Assembly: GCA_001724175.1 (NCBI GenBank) | Contig: MEDT01000042.1 | Coordinates: 1 to 64,000 of the forward strand | Origin: Cytophagaceae bacterium SCN 52-12 | Lineage (GTDB): Bacteria; Bacteroidota; Bacteroidia; Cytophagales; Spirosomataceae | Direction of reading: 5' to 3' | Length of the DNA stretch: 64,000 bases | In this document: piece by piece, positions 1 to 9,208 of the stretch | How positions within the stretch are numbered: position 1 is the first letter of the stretch | Layout of the letters: every line of letters starts with the position of its first letter | Translations under genes and position numbers: made by a program | Notes under the pieces: model-generated | What the model was told of the DNA's origin: nothing | Database searches by the model: none | The model's input: the letters and a program-made list of their open reading frames with translations, nothing else

Positions 1-706
1 CTGTGAGCTTCAAAGCTGCGACTATCTCTTTTTTCCGGGGCGCAGGGAACCTGATCTCAGGCAGAAAAACGCTTAAGGCCGCGATCGCTTTCCCGTTTTT
101 CTTCACCGGCACCGCTACGCCGATGATATGTTTTGCGGAATGGGTGATCACGATCTCCTCTCTTTGTATTTTCTCCAAAGCCCGCATTAAATCCTCGCGG
201 GTTTCCACCTCCTTCCATACGCCGGGCGCGGGGAGGCCTTTTACATTGATGAATCCTTCGATCTCCTTTCCCGGCATATAGGCCAGCAGCAACCTTCCGC
301 TGGCCGTCTCGTAAACGTCACGCTCGGTTTTACTCCTGACCTGAAGATCCTGGTCGCTGTTCACCGTGTGCAGCACGAGACGCTTCTGGTTTCGTATGAT
401 GCCCAGCAGAGATACCTCATTCAATTGATCGGTAAGCGCTTCCATTTCCGGCTTTGCCGCCATCACGAGGTTCTGATTGTAGCCGAGACTATTGGTCAGG
501 TTAAATGCCATAGGACCTAAGCGATATCCCTTCTTCCTGCCCAGGTGCTCTACGTAATTCTTGCTGACCAGTGTCTTGAGAATATTGGCGCAGGTGGCCT
601 GGTTCAGATCCAGGCGCTCCGAGATTTCTGTAAGTGTGTAGGCTTTTTCAGGGTCCTGGGCTATATATTCCAGTATATCTAGAGCTTTGATTATGACTAG
701 TACCAT
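1..706 (-). CDS. IclR family transcriptional regulator (3' end cut by window edge)
   Basis: The minus strand is open from the ATG at 706 to the left edge, giving 235 codons of a family that is usually about 250 aa, so only the last few residues are missing. The N-terminus (about residues 1-60) reads as a winged helix-turn-helix with an ALDILEYIA start and a LTEISERLDLNQATCANILKTL-type recognition region. The rest is an IclR ligand-binding domain, including the typical ETASGRLLLAYMP segment. It starts 13 bp after the stop of the KduD-like gene and probably shares its transcript. IclR proteins commonly control uronate and sugar-acid catabolism. Here it is the only regulator beside a SusC that lacks sigma/anti-sigma partners, so control of this locus is inferred. 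Confidence 0.85.
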   Translation of the reverse strand, partial: MVLVIIKALDILEYIAQDPEKAYTLTEISERLDLNQATCANILKTLVSKNYVEHLGRKKGYRLGPMAFNLTNSLGYNQNLVMAAKPEMEALTDQLNEVSLLGIIRNQKRLVLHTVNSDQDLQVRSKTERDVYETASGRLLLAYMPGKEIEGFINVKGLPAPGVWKEVETREDLMRALEKIQREEIVITHSAKHIIGVAVPVKKNGKAIAALSVFLPEIRFPAPRKKEIVAALKLT

Positions 707-719
707 CTGTAAATCATGA

Positions 720-1490
720 TTACCTTCCCATCCACCCGCCGTCGACCGTCACAATGCTTCCGTGAACATAATCCGACGCAGCCGATGCGAGAAAAACAGT
801 TACCCCTTTAAAATCGTCCGGGCGGCCCCATCTGCCTGCCGGGATCCTCCCCAGTATGGCTGCATTCCGTTCGGGGTCGTTGCGCAGCGCTTCCGTATTA
901 TCGGTATCGATATAGCCCGGCGCGATCCCGTTTACGTTTACACCTTTCGGGGCCCATTCATTGGCCAGCGCTTTGATCAGGCCCCCGATCGCCGACTTGC
1001 TGGCCGTATAGCCCGGCACGTTGATCCCGCCCTGGAAAGTCAGCAGGGACGCTGTAAAAATAATCTTTCCGCGCCCGCGCTCCAACATCCCCGCTCCTAT
1101 TTCCCTGGCAAGTATGAACTGTGCGCTGAGGTTGGTGCTGATGATGGTATCCCAGTATTCGTCGGGGTGTTCCTTAGCCGGCTTCCGCAGAATCGTGCCG
1201 GCGTTGTTCACCAATATATCTATAACAGGATGCCCTGCGTTGATTTTCTCGATAAGGCCGTAAAGGCTTTCCCTGTCGCCGAGGTCGCATGGGTATGCGG
1301 TAAATTTCCTGCCCAGGCGCTCCACTTCGGCTCCCACGTCGCTCCCCTGTGGTTGAAGCGAAACCGATACGCCGACAATATCAGCTCCTGCTTCCGCCAG
1401 CGCTATTGCCATGGCCTTGCCTATTCCGCGTTTACAGCCGGTGACCAGGGCTGTCCTGCCTTTTAAGGAAAATGAATCTAGAACCTGCAT
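720..1490 (-). CDS. kduD: KduD-like SDR oxidoreductase (2-deoxy-D-gluconate 3-dehydrogenase / 2-dehydro-3-deoxy-D-gluconate 5-dehydrogenase type)
   Basis: This 256-aa protein is a classical short-chain dehydrogenase. It shows the cofactor motif TGCKRGIG (residues 17-24), NNAG (95-98), Asn120, and the catalytic Ser148, Tyr161 and Lys165 (YTASK). The whole-protein look (SLKGRTALVTG start, GRWGRPDDF near the C-terminus, end at VDGGWMGR) matches the KduD branch. That branch interconverts keto intermediates formed from unsaturated uronates after lyase action, in the cytoplasm. It is divergent from susC and followed by the iclR gene. The heparinase-like lyase at 16430 would produce suitable substrates. 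The exact substrate cannot be read from sequence. Confidence 0.82.
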   Translation of the reverse strand: MQVLDSFSLKGRTALVTGCKRGIGKAMAIALAEAGADIVGVSVSLQPQGSDVGAEVERLGRKFTAYPCDLGDRESLYGLIEKINAGHPVIDILVNNAGTILRKPAKEHPDEYWDTIISTNLSAQFILAREIGAGMLERGRGKIIFTASLLTFQGGINVPGYTASKSAIGGLIKALANEWAPKGVNVNGIAPGYIDTDNTEALRNDPERNAAILGRIPAGRWGRPDDFKGVTVFLASAASDYVHGSIVTVDGGWMGR

Positions 1491-1849
1491 ATTTTATAAT
1501 GATAAAGTATTGTCTTTCAATATTACGGTAAAAATCTCTCTTCTGTCTAAGCGCTCCCGGAAAATAGTATCACAATGATAAAATAAAAACAGCACATTAA
1601 TAAAATTAAAAATAATATATACGATTTGCCCGCCCGCCGGATGCGCTTTTTACTTATATAACAAATCGAATACTGATCATTCAAAATCAATCAAATATTA
1701 ATTTAACATATAATAATTTAAATTTTTCTTTCCCGGAAATAGAATTTTTCTTCAAAAGTTTTGCACAAAGTTTTTGCAGAAAAAGTATTTTTAACATAGT
1801 ATTGCATTGTTAAATTATTATTTATCTATAATAAATTACAATCAACCCT
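1491..1849. promoter_or_regulatory. AT-rich divergent regulatory region between kduD-like gene and susC
   Basis: This 359-bp stretch has no credible coding region and is much richer in A+T than its surroundings. It must hold promoters for both the minus-strand dehydrogenase/regulator pair and the plus-strand susC operon. One plus-strand promoter candidate is listed separately. An IclR binding site is expected here but I cannot identify one with confidence. Confidence 0.6.
1771..1804 (+). promoter_or_regulatory. Candidate Bacteroidota promoter for the susC operon
   Basis: TTTTTG at 1771-1776 (-33-like) is followed after 20 bp by TAGTATTG at 1797-1804, which differs from the TAnnTTTG -7 consensus at one position. 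The spacing is what the primary sigma factor of Bacteroidota prefers. The susC ATG is 45 bp downstream. Confidence 0.45.
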
Positions 1850-4800
1850 ATGACCAGAAAACTTTTATTTCTAACGCTTAACACTGTGCTGGCCATGCTG
1901 CTTGCCGGCGCCTGCGTATGGGCGCAGCTCAACGTCAGCGGGACAGTGAGCGATGAGAATGGTCAGCCGGTTCCGGGAGTAAACGTGGTAGAAAAGGGAA
2001 CTGCCACCGGAACCTCGACCGACGTCGACGGACGTTACCGATTGACGGTAACCCAGGGAAACACCCTGTTGACTTTCTCTTTCGTAGGATATGTATCGCA
2101 GGAAATAGCCGTCGGCAGCCGTACCCAAATCGATGTCAGGCTTCTTCCCGATACCAGGCAACTGGGCGAAGTAGTCGTGGTAGGATATGGCACGCAGCAG
2201 AAGAGGGATGTAACGGGCTCGGTCGCATCTGTGGCGCCTAAAGATGTACAACGCATTGTAACACCCCGGCTGGACCAGGCGCTGCAGGGCCAGATACCCG
2301 GTGTACAGATATCCACCACTTCCGGAGCTCCGGGCGGGAACGCGAGCGTCCTCGTGCGCGGGATCGGCTCGGTATCGGGCGGCAATGAGCCGCTCATCGT
2401 GGTCGACGGCTTTCCCGGCATCAGCAGCCTTAATGCCATCAACATGAGCGACATCGAGTCTATCGAGGTATTGAAAGATGCATCGGCTACCGCCATCTAT
2501 GGTTCCCGCGGCTCCAACGGGGTTATCCTGATCACCACAAAAAAAGGGAAAGCGGGCGTCAGCAGCATCACGTTCGACACTTATCTGGGACTTCAGCAGC
2601 CTGCCAAACTGCTGAAGCTGATGAACGGACGCCAGTTTGCTGAGATGGTAATTGAAAGCCGCAATAACGGGTGGTTGGAAAACGGGGGACCCAATGCCAA
2701 GATCACCGATCCCAACAGCGTCAGGACGTCGTCCTACCGCATCCCGGTCGAATACAGCGATCTCGACAACCTGCCCCCTTACGACACCGACTGGCAAAGG
2801 GAAATATTCCGGACAGCCCCGATCCAGAACTACCAGCTTACTGCCACCGGCGGGAATGAAAAAATGCGGTACGCGCTCAGCGGCGGCTATTTTGATCAGC
2901 AGGGGATCCTGATCGCTTCTTCCATGAAACGCTATACCGCGCGCCTCAACGTGGAAGGAAATGCCGGCAAAAGACTAACCCTCGGCATGTCGCTCGCCCC
3001 CAGCTTCACCAGCAACAAAAATATACCCTCCACCGGCCACTACGGCGATCTTAACCTCATCAACCTGGCATGGACGATGCCTCCTCTTACGCCGGTATAC
3101 AATCCTGACGGCTCCTATGGCAACACCTATTATCTTACCAATGAAGGCGGAGTTGGAGTTGCCAATCCCATACAGGTGGCGAACGAGAGAGTCAGCACAA
3201 CTTCCCAGTTCTTTATGCAAGGAAACGCCTTCGGGGAATACCGGATACTCGACGGCCTGAACCTGAGAGTGAGCGTCGGCGGCGTTTTCACCAATTCCAA
3301 AACCAATAATTTCAAACCTTCCACCCTACCCGCTATCGAGGCTCCCACGCCGGCTACGGCCAGCTTCAAAGCCGATGAAGGGATCAACTGGCTCAATGAA
3401 AATACGTTGAACTATAAAAAAACGATCGACAAGCACTATTTCGACGTAGTGGCCGGATTCACCGTACAGAAGTCCGGCTCAGTGGAGTCGACTACGACAG
3501 CCACCAACTTCCCCGACGATCTTATACAAAATATAAACGGAGGCCAGATAACAGGGGGAAGCTATGACATCGGGGAATGGAGCCTGCTTTCCTACCTCGG
3601 AAGGATCAACTATGTCTACAATGACCGGTATCTCCTCACCGTAACGGCCAGGACAGACGGCTCTTCACGCTTCGGACCCAACCGCCAGTGGGGCGTATTT
3701 CCCTCGTTCTCGATCGGATGGCGTCTTTCGGAGGAAGGCTTCATCAAAGACCTGGGAATTTTCGACGACTTGAAAGTACGTTATAGCTACGGTCTTTCAG
3801 GGAATAACGACATCGGCAATTACCGGTATATCGGCCTGCTTTCCGACTCTTATTACGTACTGGGCGACCAGCAGGTGCCGGGTCTCATACAAAGCAGCTT
3901 TACCAACAACAATCTCGGATGGGAAACCAGCAAGCAGGCCGACATTGGCCTGGACTTCTCCTTGTTCGGCAACCGCCTCAACTTCACAGGCGATTATTAC
4001 AGGCGCCGCAACACCGACATGCTGCTCAGCAAGGCCATTTCTTCGGTAACGGGCTTCACAAGCGCCTGGGTCAACATGGGAGAAATGGAAAACAAGGGAT
4101 TTGAGCTGGGGCTCAGCGGCCGGCCCGTTGCCCGCAAAGATTTTCAATGGTCTTCCAGCTTCAATATCAGCTTCAACAGGAATAAGGTGGTCAGTCTGGG
4201 CGAAAGCGAAGAAATCTTCTCAAGCGCCGGGGGAAGAGGAAACGTAAGCATCACGCGGGTGGGGCATCCGATCGGCAGCTTTTACGGGCACGCGTTCGAA
4301 GGGATCTTTCTTACTCAATCGGACCTGGACGGCCACGCCGTGCAAAACGGGGCCAAACTCGGTGATATGATGTACAAGGACGTGGATGGCAACGGCGTGA
4401 TCAACGACCTGGACCGGGATATTATAGGGAGCCCGCAACCTAAGTTCTATTATGGCTTCAATAACTCATTCACCTATAAAAACTGGTCCCTGGATGTGCT
4501 GTTAAACGGCACACAGGGAAATGACGTTTTCTGGGCCGGCGCTGTTTTTGCGTACGGGTTCCACGGTGTACAGAACCAATTGGCCAAAGCATATGAGAAC
4601 CGGTACGTTTCTCCCGGGCAGCCCGGTGACGGAAAAAGTCCCCGGATGATACGCGGCGGACTAAACAACAACCTCAGGTACAGCTCCTTCTTCAACTTCG
4701 ACGGTTCCTACCTTCGCGTCAGAAGCGCTACGCTCAACTATAATCTGCCCCAGGGAATAGCGCAAAAGGCCAGGCTCCAGGGAGGAAGGCTCTATCTGTC

Positions 4801-4948
4801 GGGAACCAATCTGTTCACCTTCACGAAGTACCCTGGCTATGACCCCGAAAACAATCACGCCGGCGATGAGATGAAAGCAGCAGGCATAGATTACGCCGGC
4901 TATCCCCCTGCCCGTACCATTACGCTTGGCCTCAGTATCACTTTCTAA
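1850..4948 (+). CDS. SusC/RagA family TonB-dependent outer-membrane transporter
   Basis: This 1032-aa protein starts with a signal peptide ending near the AQLN sequence (about residue 26). Next comes a carboxypeptidase-regulatory-like domain (SGTVSDENGQPVPGVNV, about 30-105), a plug beginning with EVVVVGYGTQQKRDVTGSV, and a long beta-barrel with an aromatic C-terminus (LSITF). It forms the outer-membrane pore that imports oligosaccharides captured by the SusD encoded 10 bp downstream, driven by TonB. Unlike the receptors at 33334 and 43349 it has no STN domain, and there are no sigma or FecR genes nearby. Control by the neighbouring IclR protein is therefore more likely. Confidence 0.93.
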   Translation: MTRKLLFLTLNTVLAMLLAGACVWAQLNVSGTVSDENGQPVPGVNVVEKGTATGTSTDVDGRYRLTVTQGNTLLTFSFVGYVSQEIAVGSRTQIDVRLLPDTRQLGEVVVVGYGTQQKRDVTGSVASVAPKDVQRIVTPRLDQALQGQIPGVQISTTSGAPGGNASVLVRGIGSVSGGNEPLIVVDGFPGISSLNAINMSDIESIEVLKDASATAIYGSRGSNGVILITTKKGKAGVSSITFDTYLGLQQPAKLLKLMNGRQFAEMVIESRNNGWLENGGPNAKITDPNSVRTSSYRIPVEYSDLDNLPPYDTDWQREIFRTAPIQNYQLTATGGNEKMRYALSGGYFDQQGILIASSMKRYTARLNVEGNAGKRLTLGMSLAPSFTSNKNIPSTGHYGDLNLINLAWTMPPLTPVYNPDGSYGNTYYLTNEGGVGVANPIQVANERVSTTSQFFMQGNAFGEYRILDGLNLRVSVGGVFTNSKTNNFKPSTLPAIEAPTPATASFKADEGINWLNENTLNYKKTIDKHYFDVVAGFTVQKSGSVESTTTATNFPDDLIQNINGGQITGGSYDIGEWSLLSYLGRINYVYNDRYLLTVTARTDGSSRFGPNRQWGVFPSFSIGWRLSEEGFIKDLGIFDDLKVRYSYGLSGNNDIGNYRYIGLLSDSYYVLGDQQVPGLIQSSFTNNNLGWETSKQADIGLDFSLFGNRLNFTGDYYRRRNTDMLLSKAISSVTGFTSAWVNMGEMENKGFELGLSGRPVARKDFQWSSSFNISFNRNKVVSLGESEEIFSSAGGRGNVSITRVGHPIGSFYGHAFEGIFLTQSDLDGHAVQNGAKLGDMMYKDVDGNGVINDLDRDIIGSPQPKFYYGFNNSFTYKNWSLDVLLNGTQGNDVFWAGAVFAYGFHGVQNQLAKAYENRYVSPGQPGDGKSPRMIRGGLNNNLRYSSFFNFDGSYLRVRSATLNYNLPQGIAQKARLQGGRLYLSGTNLFTFTKYPGYDPENNHAGDEMKAAGIDYAGYPPARTITLGLSITF

Positions 4949-4958
4949 AGTTGCCGAT

Positions 4959-6398
4959 ATGAAAAAACATTTGAAATACCTGGCCGCACTGGCTATGCTG
5001 TCGCTCTACAGCTGTAGCGACTTCCTGACGCTTTCTCCCGAAACACAACGCAATGTGCTCGGCTATTACAATACGCCTTCCGATTTCAACAATGCATTGG
5101 TGGGAAGCTATGCCACACTTCGCGCAAGCGGCCTCTACGGGAGTTCCCTTATATGGATGGGAGAGGTATCTACGGACAACTCTGACTACGGGGTAACCCG
5201 GCAGGCAGTAAACGTCGACAATTACCAGTTTATAGATAAGACTTATACTTCCCTTAATTCTGTCATCTACGCCGCCTGGAGAGATCACTATGCCGGTCTG
5301 AGAAGGGTAAATGCGATCATTAACCGGATTCAGGACGTCGAAATGGCAGACAACCTTAAAAACCAATACCTTGGAGAAGCCCAGTTCCTGCGCGCTCTTT
5401 TCTATTTCAACCTGGTGCGCCTTTTCGGCGATGTCCCGCTGGTGACTGAAGAAATCACCGACCCGGACGGAGGAGCCGACCTGGCCAGAACGCCGAAAGA
5501 CAAAGCTTACGAACTCATTATCGCCGATCTTACCAGCGCTGAAGCAAAGTTACCCGCAACCTACCCCGCTGCGCAGGCAGGACGGGCCACGCAGGGGGCC
5601 GCAAGAGGACTGCTCGGTAAAGTTTACCTCACACAGAAGGCATGGGACAAAGCCGCCGCTAAATTGAAAGAAGTGATCGACTCGGGCACTTACCGGCTTC
5701 TACCCAGCTACGCCGACGTCTTCAGCTTCACCACGCCTGTCAACGCGGAAATCCTGTTTAATGTCCAATACAAGTCAGGGAATACCGGCCAGGGAAGTAA
5801 TTTCGGCCGTGCATTCGCACCCTGGCAGGCGGGAGCGACCGTATTAGGCCCGAACGCCGGAACAGGCGGGGGCACAAACCGGCCGACAGAAGACATGGAG
5901 AACGCATACGAGGAAGGCGACCTGAGAAAACCCTTTACCATGCAAAGCTCCTATATCAACAACGTCGGCAACGTGGTAAACGAACGCTACGTCAGCAAGT
6001 ACATCCAGTTTGGCGCCCTCGCAGGCGACTCGGACGTCGATTTCCCGGTCCTCCGGTACGCCGACGTACTGCTCATGTACGGAGAAGCGCTCAATGAGCT
6101 CGGACAGACCGAACAGGCCATCTCCTTTCTCAACCAGGTAAGAACAAGGGCGGGACTTGCCGGGCTCAGCGGATTGAGCCAGGAAGGCTACCGGCTGGCC
6201 ATGGAGCAGGAGCGCCGGGTAGAGCTGGCCTTCGAGAATCACAGGTGGTTTGACCTTATACGGACCGACCGCTACCTGACCGTCCTGCGGTCAAAAGGCA
6301 GCAATGTGAAGGACTTTCACATTCTTTACCTGATACCGCAGCTGGAGCTCGATCTGAACGAAGCGCTGACCCAGAATCCGGGTTATAGCGAAAATTAA
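4959..6398 (+). CDS. SusD/RagB family surface glycan-binding lipoprotein
   Basis: The 479-aa protein begins MKKHLKYLAALAMLSLYSC, a lipoprotein signal with the lipid-anchor Cys at residue 19. I chose this ATG because the longer open frame from 4926 would overlap the susC end and put a non-signal stretch before the lipobox. TPR-like helices (for example NQYLGEAQFLRALFYFNLVRLFGDVPLVT) and the SusD signature near the C-terminus (RRVELAFENHRWFDLIRT) identify the family. It caps the SusC barrel on the cell surface and binds the incoming glycan. The pair lies at the head of the locus and is probably its most strongly expressed part. Confidence 0.92.
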   Translation: MKKHLKYLAALAMLSLYSCSDFLTLSPETQRNVLGYYNTPSDFNNALVGSYATLRASGLYGSSLIWMGEVSTDNSDYGVTRQAVNVDNYQFIDKTYTSLNSVIYAAWRDHYAGLRRVNAIINRIQDVEMADNLKNQYLGEAQFLRALFYFNLVRLFGDVPLVTEEITDPDGGADLARTPKDKAYELIIADLTSAEAKLPATYPAAQAGRATQGAARGLLGKVYLTQKAWDKAAAKLKEVIDSGTYRLLPSYADVFSFTTPVNAEILFNVQYKSGNTGQGSNFGRAFAPWQAGATVLGPNAGTGGGTNRPTEDMENAYEEGDLRKPFTMQSSYINNVGNVVNERYVSKYIQFGALAGDSDVDFPVLRYADVLLMYGEALNELGQTEQAISFLNQVRTRAGLAGLSGLSQEGYRLAMEQERRVELAFENHRWFDLIRTDRYLTVLRSKGSNVKDFHILYLIPQLELDLNEALTQNPGYSEN

Positions 6399-6483
6399 AA
6401 GCTCAGGTATGTCCCGCCAGGCTATGAGATACCATACCGGAGCAAATCCCGGAAACAGATAAAGTATAATCTAAATCTTTACA

Positions 6484-7929
6484 ATGAAGCCGACCAGCTC
6501 TTTCCTTCTATTCCGAGTAGCCTTTTTTGTAGTCGCAGCCTTTCCGGCTACCAGCGCCTGCGCCCAATCTCTTCCGGAGCCCGAAGATTTCCGGTACATC
6601 GGGAAGTACAAGCCCTATCTTACCAGAGAAATTAAAGCTTCGACCTGGTCGATCGGGGGTGAAACGATGGACCGTGACTATACCGACTACCAGTCCTTCA
6701 AATACTATCTCGATTCATTGGGGGCCAAACGGATCCGCCTCCAGGGCGGATGGGCAAAATGCGAGAAGGAAAAAGGAAAATATGATTTTGCATGGCTCGA
6801 TGCGGTCATACCCGATGCTTTCCGGCGCGGGGTTGCGCCCTGGGTGGAGCTGTCATACGGAAACCCGGTTTATGAAGGGGGCGGAGAGCCGAAGCTGGCC
6901 GGCCGTATTCCTACTTCGGAAGCCGCCCTTGAGGCCTGGGACAATTGGGTACGGGCCATTGTGACCCGCTATAAAAACTATGTCACCGAATGGGAAATAT
7001 GGAATGAGCCCGATATCAATAAGGAAAATACCGGCGCAGAGTTCGGCGAATTCTACATTCGTACGGCAAAGGTAGTCCGCTCCGTCCAGCCCAACGCCCG
7101 CCTGCTGGCCATCGGCATCGCCGGCGTTCCCCGCCTCGAGTTCCTGCGCCCGTTTATGGAAAAATTGAAAGCAGAAAATGCCCTCAACCTGATCGATGTT
7201 CTGACGTACCACGGCTATGCGCCCAATCCGGATACTTCCTATCCCAAAATAGAGGAAATGCGGCAATTCGTCTGGAGCTATAACCCGAAAATAGAATTCA
7301 TGCAGGGTGAGAACGGCGCCCCTTCCACGCACAGCAGCGTCACCATAGGCGCGCTGCGCCAGTACGACTGGACGGAACTCTCCCAGGCCAAGTGGGACCT
7401 CCGCCGCATGCTGGGCGACCACGGACGGGAAATCGCAACGAACTTGTTCACCATCAGCGACATACATTATGCCGCCGGAGACCATATGACAGGCATCAAC
7501 ACGAAAGGTATTCTTAAAACCCGTCCCGACAAGACGATAGAGCGCCCGAAAACAGCCTACCACGCAGCCAGGAACGTGTTTTCCATCTTCGATGAAAGCA
7601 TGATCCCGCAGCCGGAAAAAGCACCCGAAACCAACCAGCCCGGCCAGTCATCCTTCGCATATCGTCATTCCGGATCAGGTCATCCGGTCGTCACGATCTG
7701 GAACAGCCAGGACCGGCCGGCCGAAACCTTTACGCCTCAGCATACGCAGATCATCGTTCAGGGCTCATTCAGGAATCCGGTGTATGTAGACCTGGTATCG
7801 GGTAAAATTTTCGAAATTCCCAAAGAGAACTGGAAAAAGTCGGGCAGCACCTGCACCTTCAGCCACATACCGGTTCCGGACTACCCGGTGCTCATCGCCG
7901 ACAAGTCTGTACTTCGCATATCGAAATAA
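6484..7929 (+). CDS. Secreted clan GH-A glycoside hydrolase, GH39-like
   Basis: The 481-aa protein has a signal peptide ending near ACAQ (residue 28). The core is a TIM barrel of clan GH-A. WEIWNEP places the acid/base Glu at residue 175 and MQGENG places the nucleophile Glu at residue 276. A short beta-rich tail follows (about 390-480). The overall look is nearest to GH39-type xylosidase or uronidase relatives, but the family is not certain and the substrate cannot be called. It is clearly paralogous to the product of the gene at 9209: the catalytic segments align and both end in a DYPVLI/DYPLLI motif. It probably works in the periplasm on imported oligosaccharides. Confidence 0.72.
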   Translation: MKPTSSFLLFRVAFFVVAAFPATSACAQSLPEPEDFRYIGKYKPYLTREIKASTWSIGGETMDRDYTDYQSFKYYLDSLGAKRIRLQGGWAKCEKEKGKYDFAWLDAVIPDAFRRGVAPWVELSYGNPVYEGGGEPKLAGRIPTSEAALEAWDNWVRAIVTRYKNYVTEWEIWNEPDINKENTGAEFGEFYIRTAKVVRSVQPNARLLAIGIAGVPRLEFLRPFMEKLKAENALNLIDVLTYHGYAPNPDTSYPKIEEMRQFVWSYNPKIEFMQGENGAPSTHSSVTIGALRQYDWTELSQAKWDLRRMLGDHGREIATNLFTISDIHYAAGDHMTGINTKGILKTRPDKTIERPKTAYHAARNVFSIFDESMIPQPEKAPETNQPGQSSFAYRHSGSGHPVVTIWNSQDRPAETFTPQHTQIIVQGSFRNPVYVDLVSGKIFEIPKENWKKSGSTCTFSHIPVPDYPVLIADKSVLRISK

Positions 7930-7953
7930 AATAATGAACTATAAACGCATATC

Positions 7954-9099
7954 ATGAATTCAACTGCCGGTTATCAGCGAATCAAGCAAACCTCCCTGAA
8001 CTTTGTAAACGCCATGAAGATCGGCGATAAGCCGGGTGTTTACCGAAAAGAAGCCGGTGAAGGCGAGAGCTTTTACGGCTCGTATCATGCGGCCCATATC
8101 CTCGACTTATTCGGCGAAATGCAGCTCCTCCCTGAACCGTACCGCAACGAATGGGCGGAGCAATTCAGGCAGCGGCAAACCGACCAGGGCTATTTTTCGG
8201 GAAAAGCGGAAGACCGGAAACGGATCCGGTCGCTTGAAGAAATGGAGCCCGCCTGGCACTATACCAGGGGCAATATCTGGGCGCTCAGGGTACTAGGGAT
8301 GAAGCCGGAAAAGGAACTGAGCTTTGCCGAGCCGCTGCTCGATCCGGCGAAATTATACAAATGGATAAAACGCTACGACTGGAGCAACTCATGGGCGGCA
8401 GGTAACCAGGTGCTCGCCGCGGCGACGGCCCTGTTTGCTTTACGTGACTGGTTTGGAGCAGGCGAGGTCGACAAGGCGCTGGAGGAAGGCATGTTCCCCG
8501 CGCTGGAGGAACTTCTGGACGAAAAAACAGGCTTTTGGGGCACCCAATACGGCGCCGATCTGCCCAACGGGCTTTTCGGAACTATCCACATCACCCCGAT
8601 CTACTTTGCACAGGGCTGGGAGCTCCGCGGGCTGGAACGCAATGTTGACTCTACGCTTGCCTGCCAGCTGGCTGACGGATCTTTCTGGCCCGGAGGATCG
8701 GATTGCCCCGACTTTGACGGCGCCTACATGATGAGCAACCTTGCTGCGCTTACCGGTTACCGCCGCGAGGACCTGGAAGCTGCCAGCCGCCGCTACCTGG
8801 ACCATGCCCTGATGCATGAAGATCCGGACGGGAACGGATGGCTCCTGCACCGCCGCGACAGCGTACCTTCCGATTGGGTACCGCGACCGCACTGGATATG
8901 GAAGGAAGGAGATTCTTCGGCGTCTGCCGAACTCAGGGACGAGGACCCCAATCGAACTCATATCATGCTGGGATCCTGGTTCTACCCGCTCTCCATTGCG
9001 CTAATCAGCCACTTTTTAGGAGACACCGGGTATGAGGGGCCTTATCATTTAAACGCTCATTCGCTGCATGTCTGTAATGTGTTTAATGAAATAATGTAA
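7954..9099 (+). CDS. Unrecognised cytoplasmic alpha/alpha-barrel-like protein
   Basis: The 381-aa product has no signal peptide or membrane segment. It is rich in aromatic residues and in the short helix-pair pattern of alpha/alpha toroids: SYHAAHILDLF, DQGYFSG, NSWAAGNQVLAAATALFALRDW, GFWGTQYGADLPNG, DGSFWPGGSDCPDFDGAYMM. The DGSFWPG and GYF segments resemble repeats of terpene-cyclase-like and GH-type toroids. I cannot assign a family or activity. It lies 24 bp after one GH39-like gene and before its paralogue, so a role in processing the same sugar in the cytoplasm is plausible. An isomerase/epimerase, an unsaturated-uronate hydrolase or a noncatalytic protein all remain possible. Confidence 0.6.
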   Translation: MNSTAGYQRIKQTSLNFVNAMKIGDKPGVYRKEAGEGESFYGSYHAAHILDLFGEMQLLPEPYRNEWAEQFRQRQTDQGYFSGKAEDRKRIRSLEEMEPAWHYTRGNIWALRVLGMKPEKELSFAEPLLDPAKLYKWIKRYDWSNSWAAGNQVLAAATALFALRDWFGAGEVDKALEEGMFPALEELLDEKTGFWGTQYGADLPNGLFGTIHITPIYFAQGWELRGLERNVDSTLACQLADGSFWPGGSDCPDFDGAYMMSNLAALTGYRREDLEAASRRYLDHALMHEDPDGNGWLLHRRDSVPSDWVPRPHWIWKEGDSSASAELRDEDPNRTHIMLGSWFYPLSIALISHFLGDTGYEGPYHLNAHSLHVCNVFNEIM

Positions 9100-9104
9100 A
9101 CAGG

Positions 9105-9208
9105 TGAAATAGCCATGAGCTGTCAGGTATGAGGTTTTAGCGGCACACAAACCCGGTATGAATAAAAGCTGATACCCAACACCTAATAGCTTAAACCTTT
9201 TTATACAC
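9105..9208 (+). promoter_or_regulatory. Composite 5' leader with inverted and direct heptamer arrays
   Basis: The gap before the second GH39-like gene starts with TGAAATAGCCATGAG, continues with inverted heptamers ending in GGTTTTAG and CGGCACAC, then after a spacer has direct heptamers CTGATAC, CCAACAC, CTAATAG and CTTAAAC (9169-9196). The last heptamer is followed by 12 nt (CTTTTTATACAC) and the ATG. The same architecture occurs before the genes at 46970 and 56982. The arms are partly complementary, so a 5' untranslated hairpin that leaves the start region free is possible. Confidence 0.6.

Noticed and set aside
6399..6483. Possible degenerate heptamer leader before the first GH39-like gene
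   Set aside because: GCTCAGGTATG and GCTATGAGATACC resemble pieces of the left arm, but no phased array or right arm is present.
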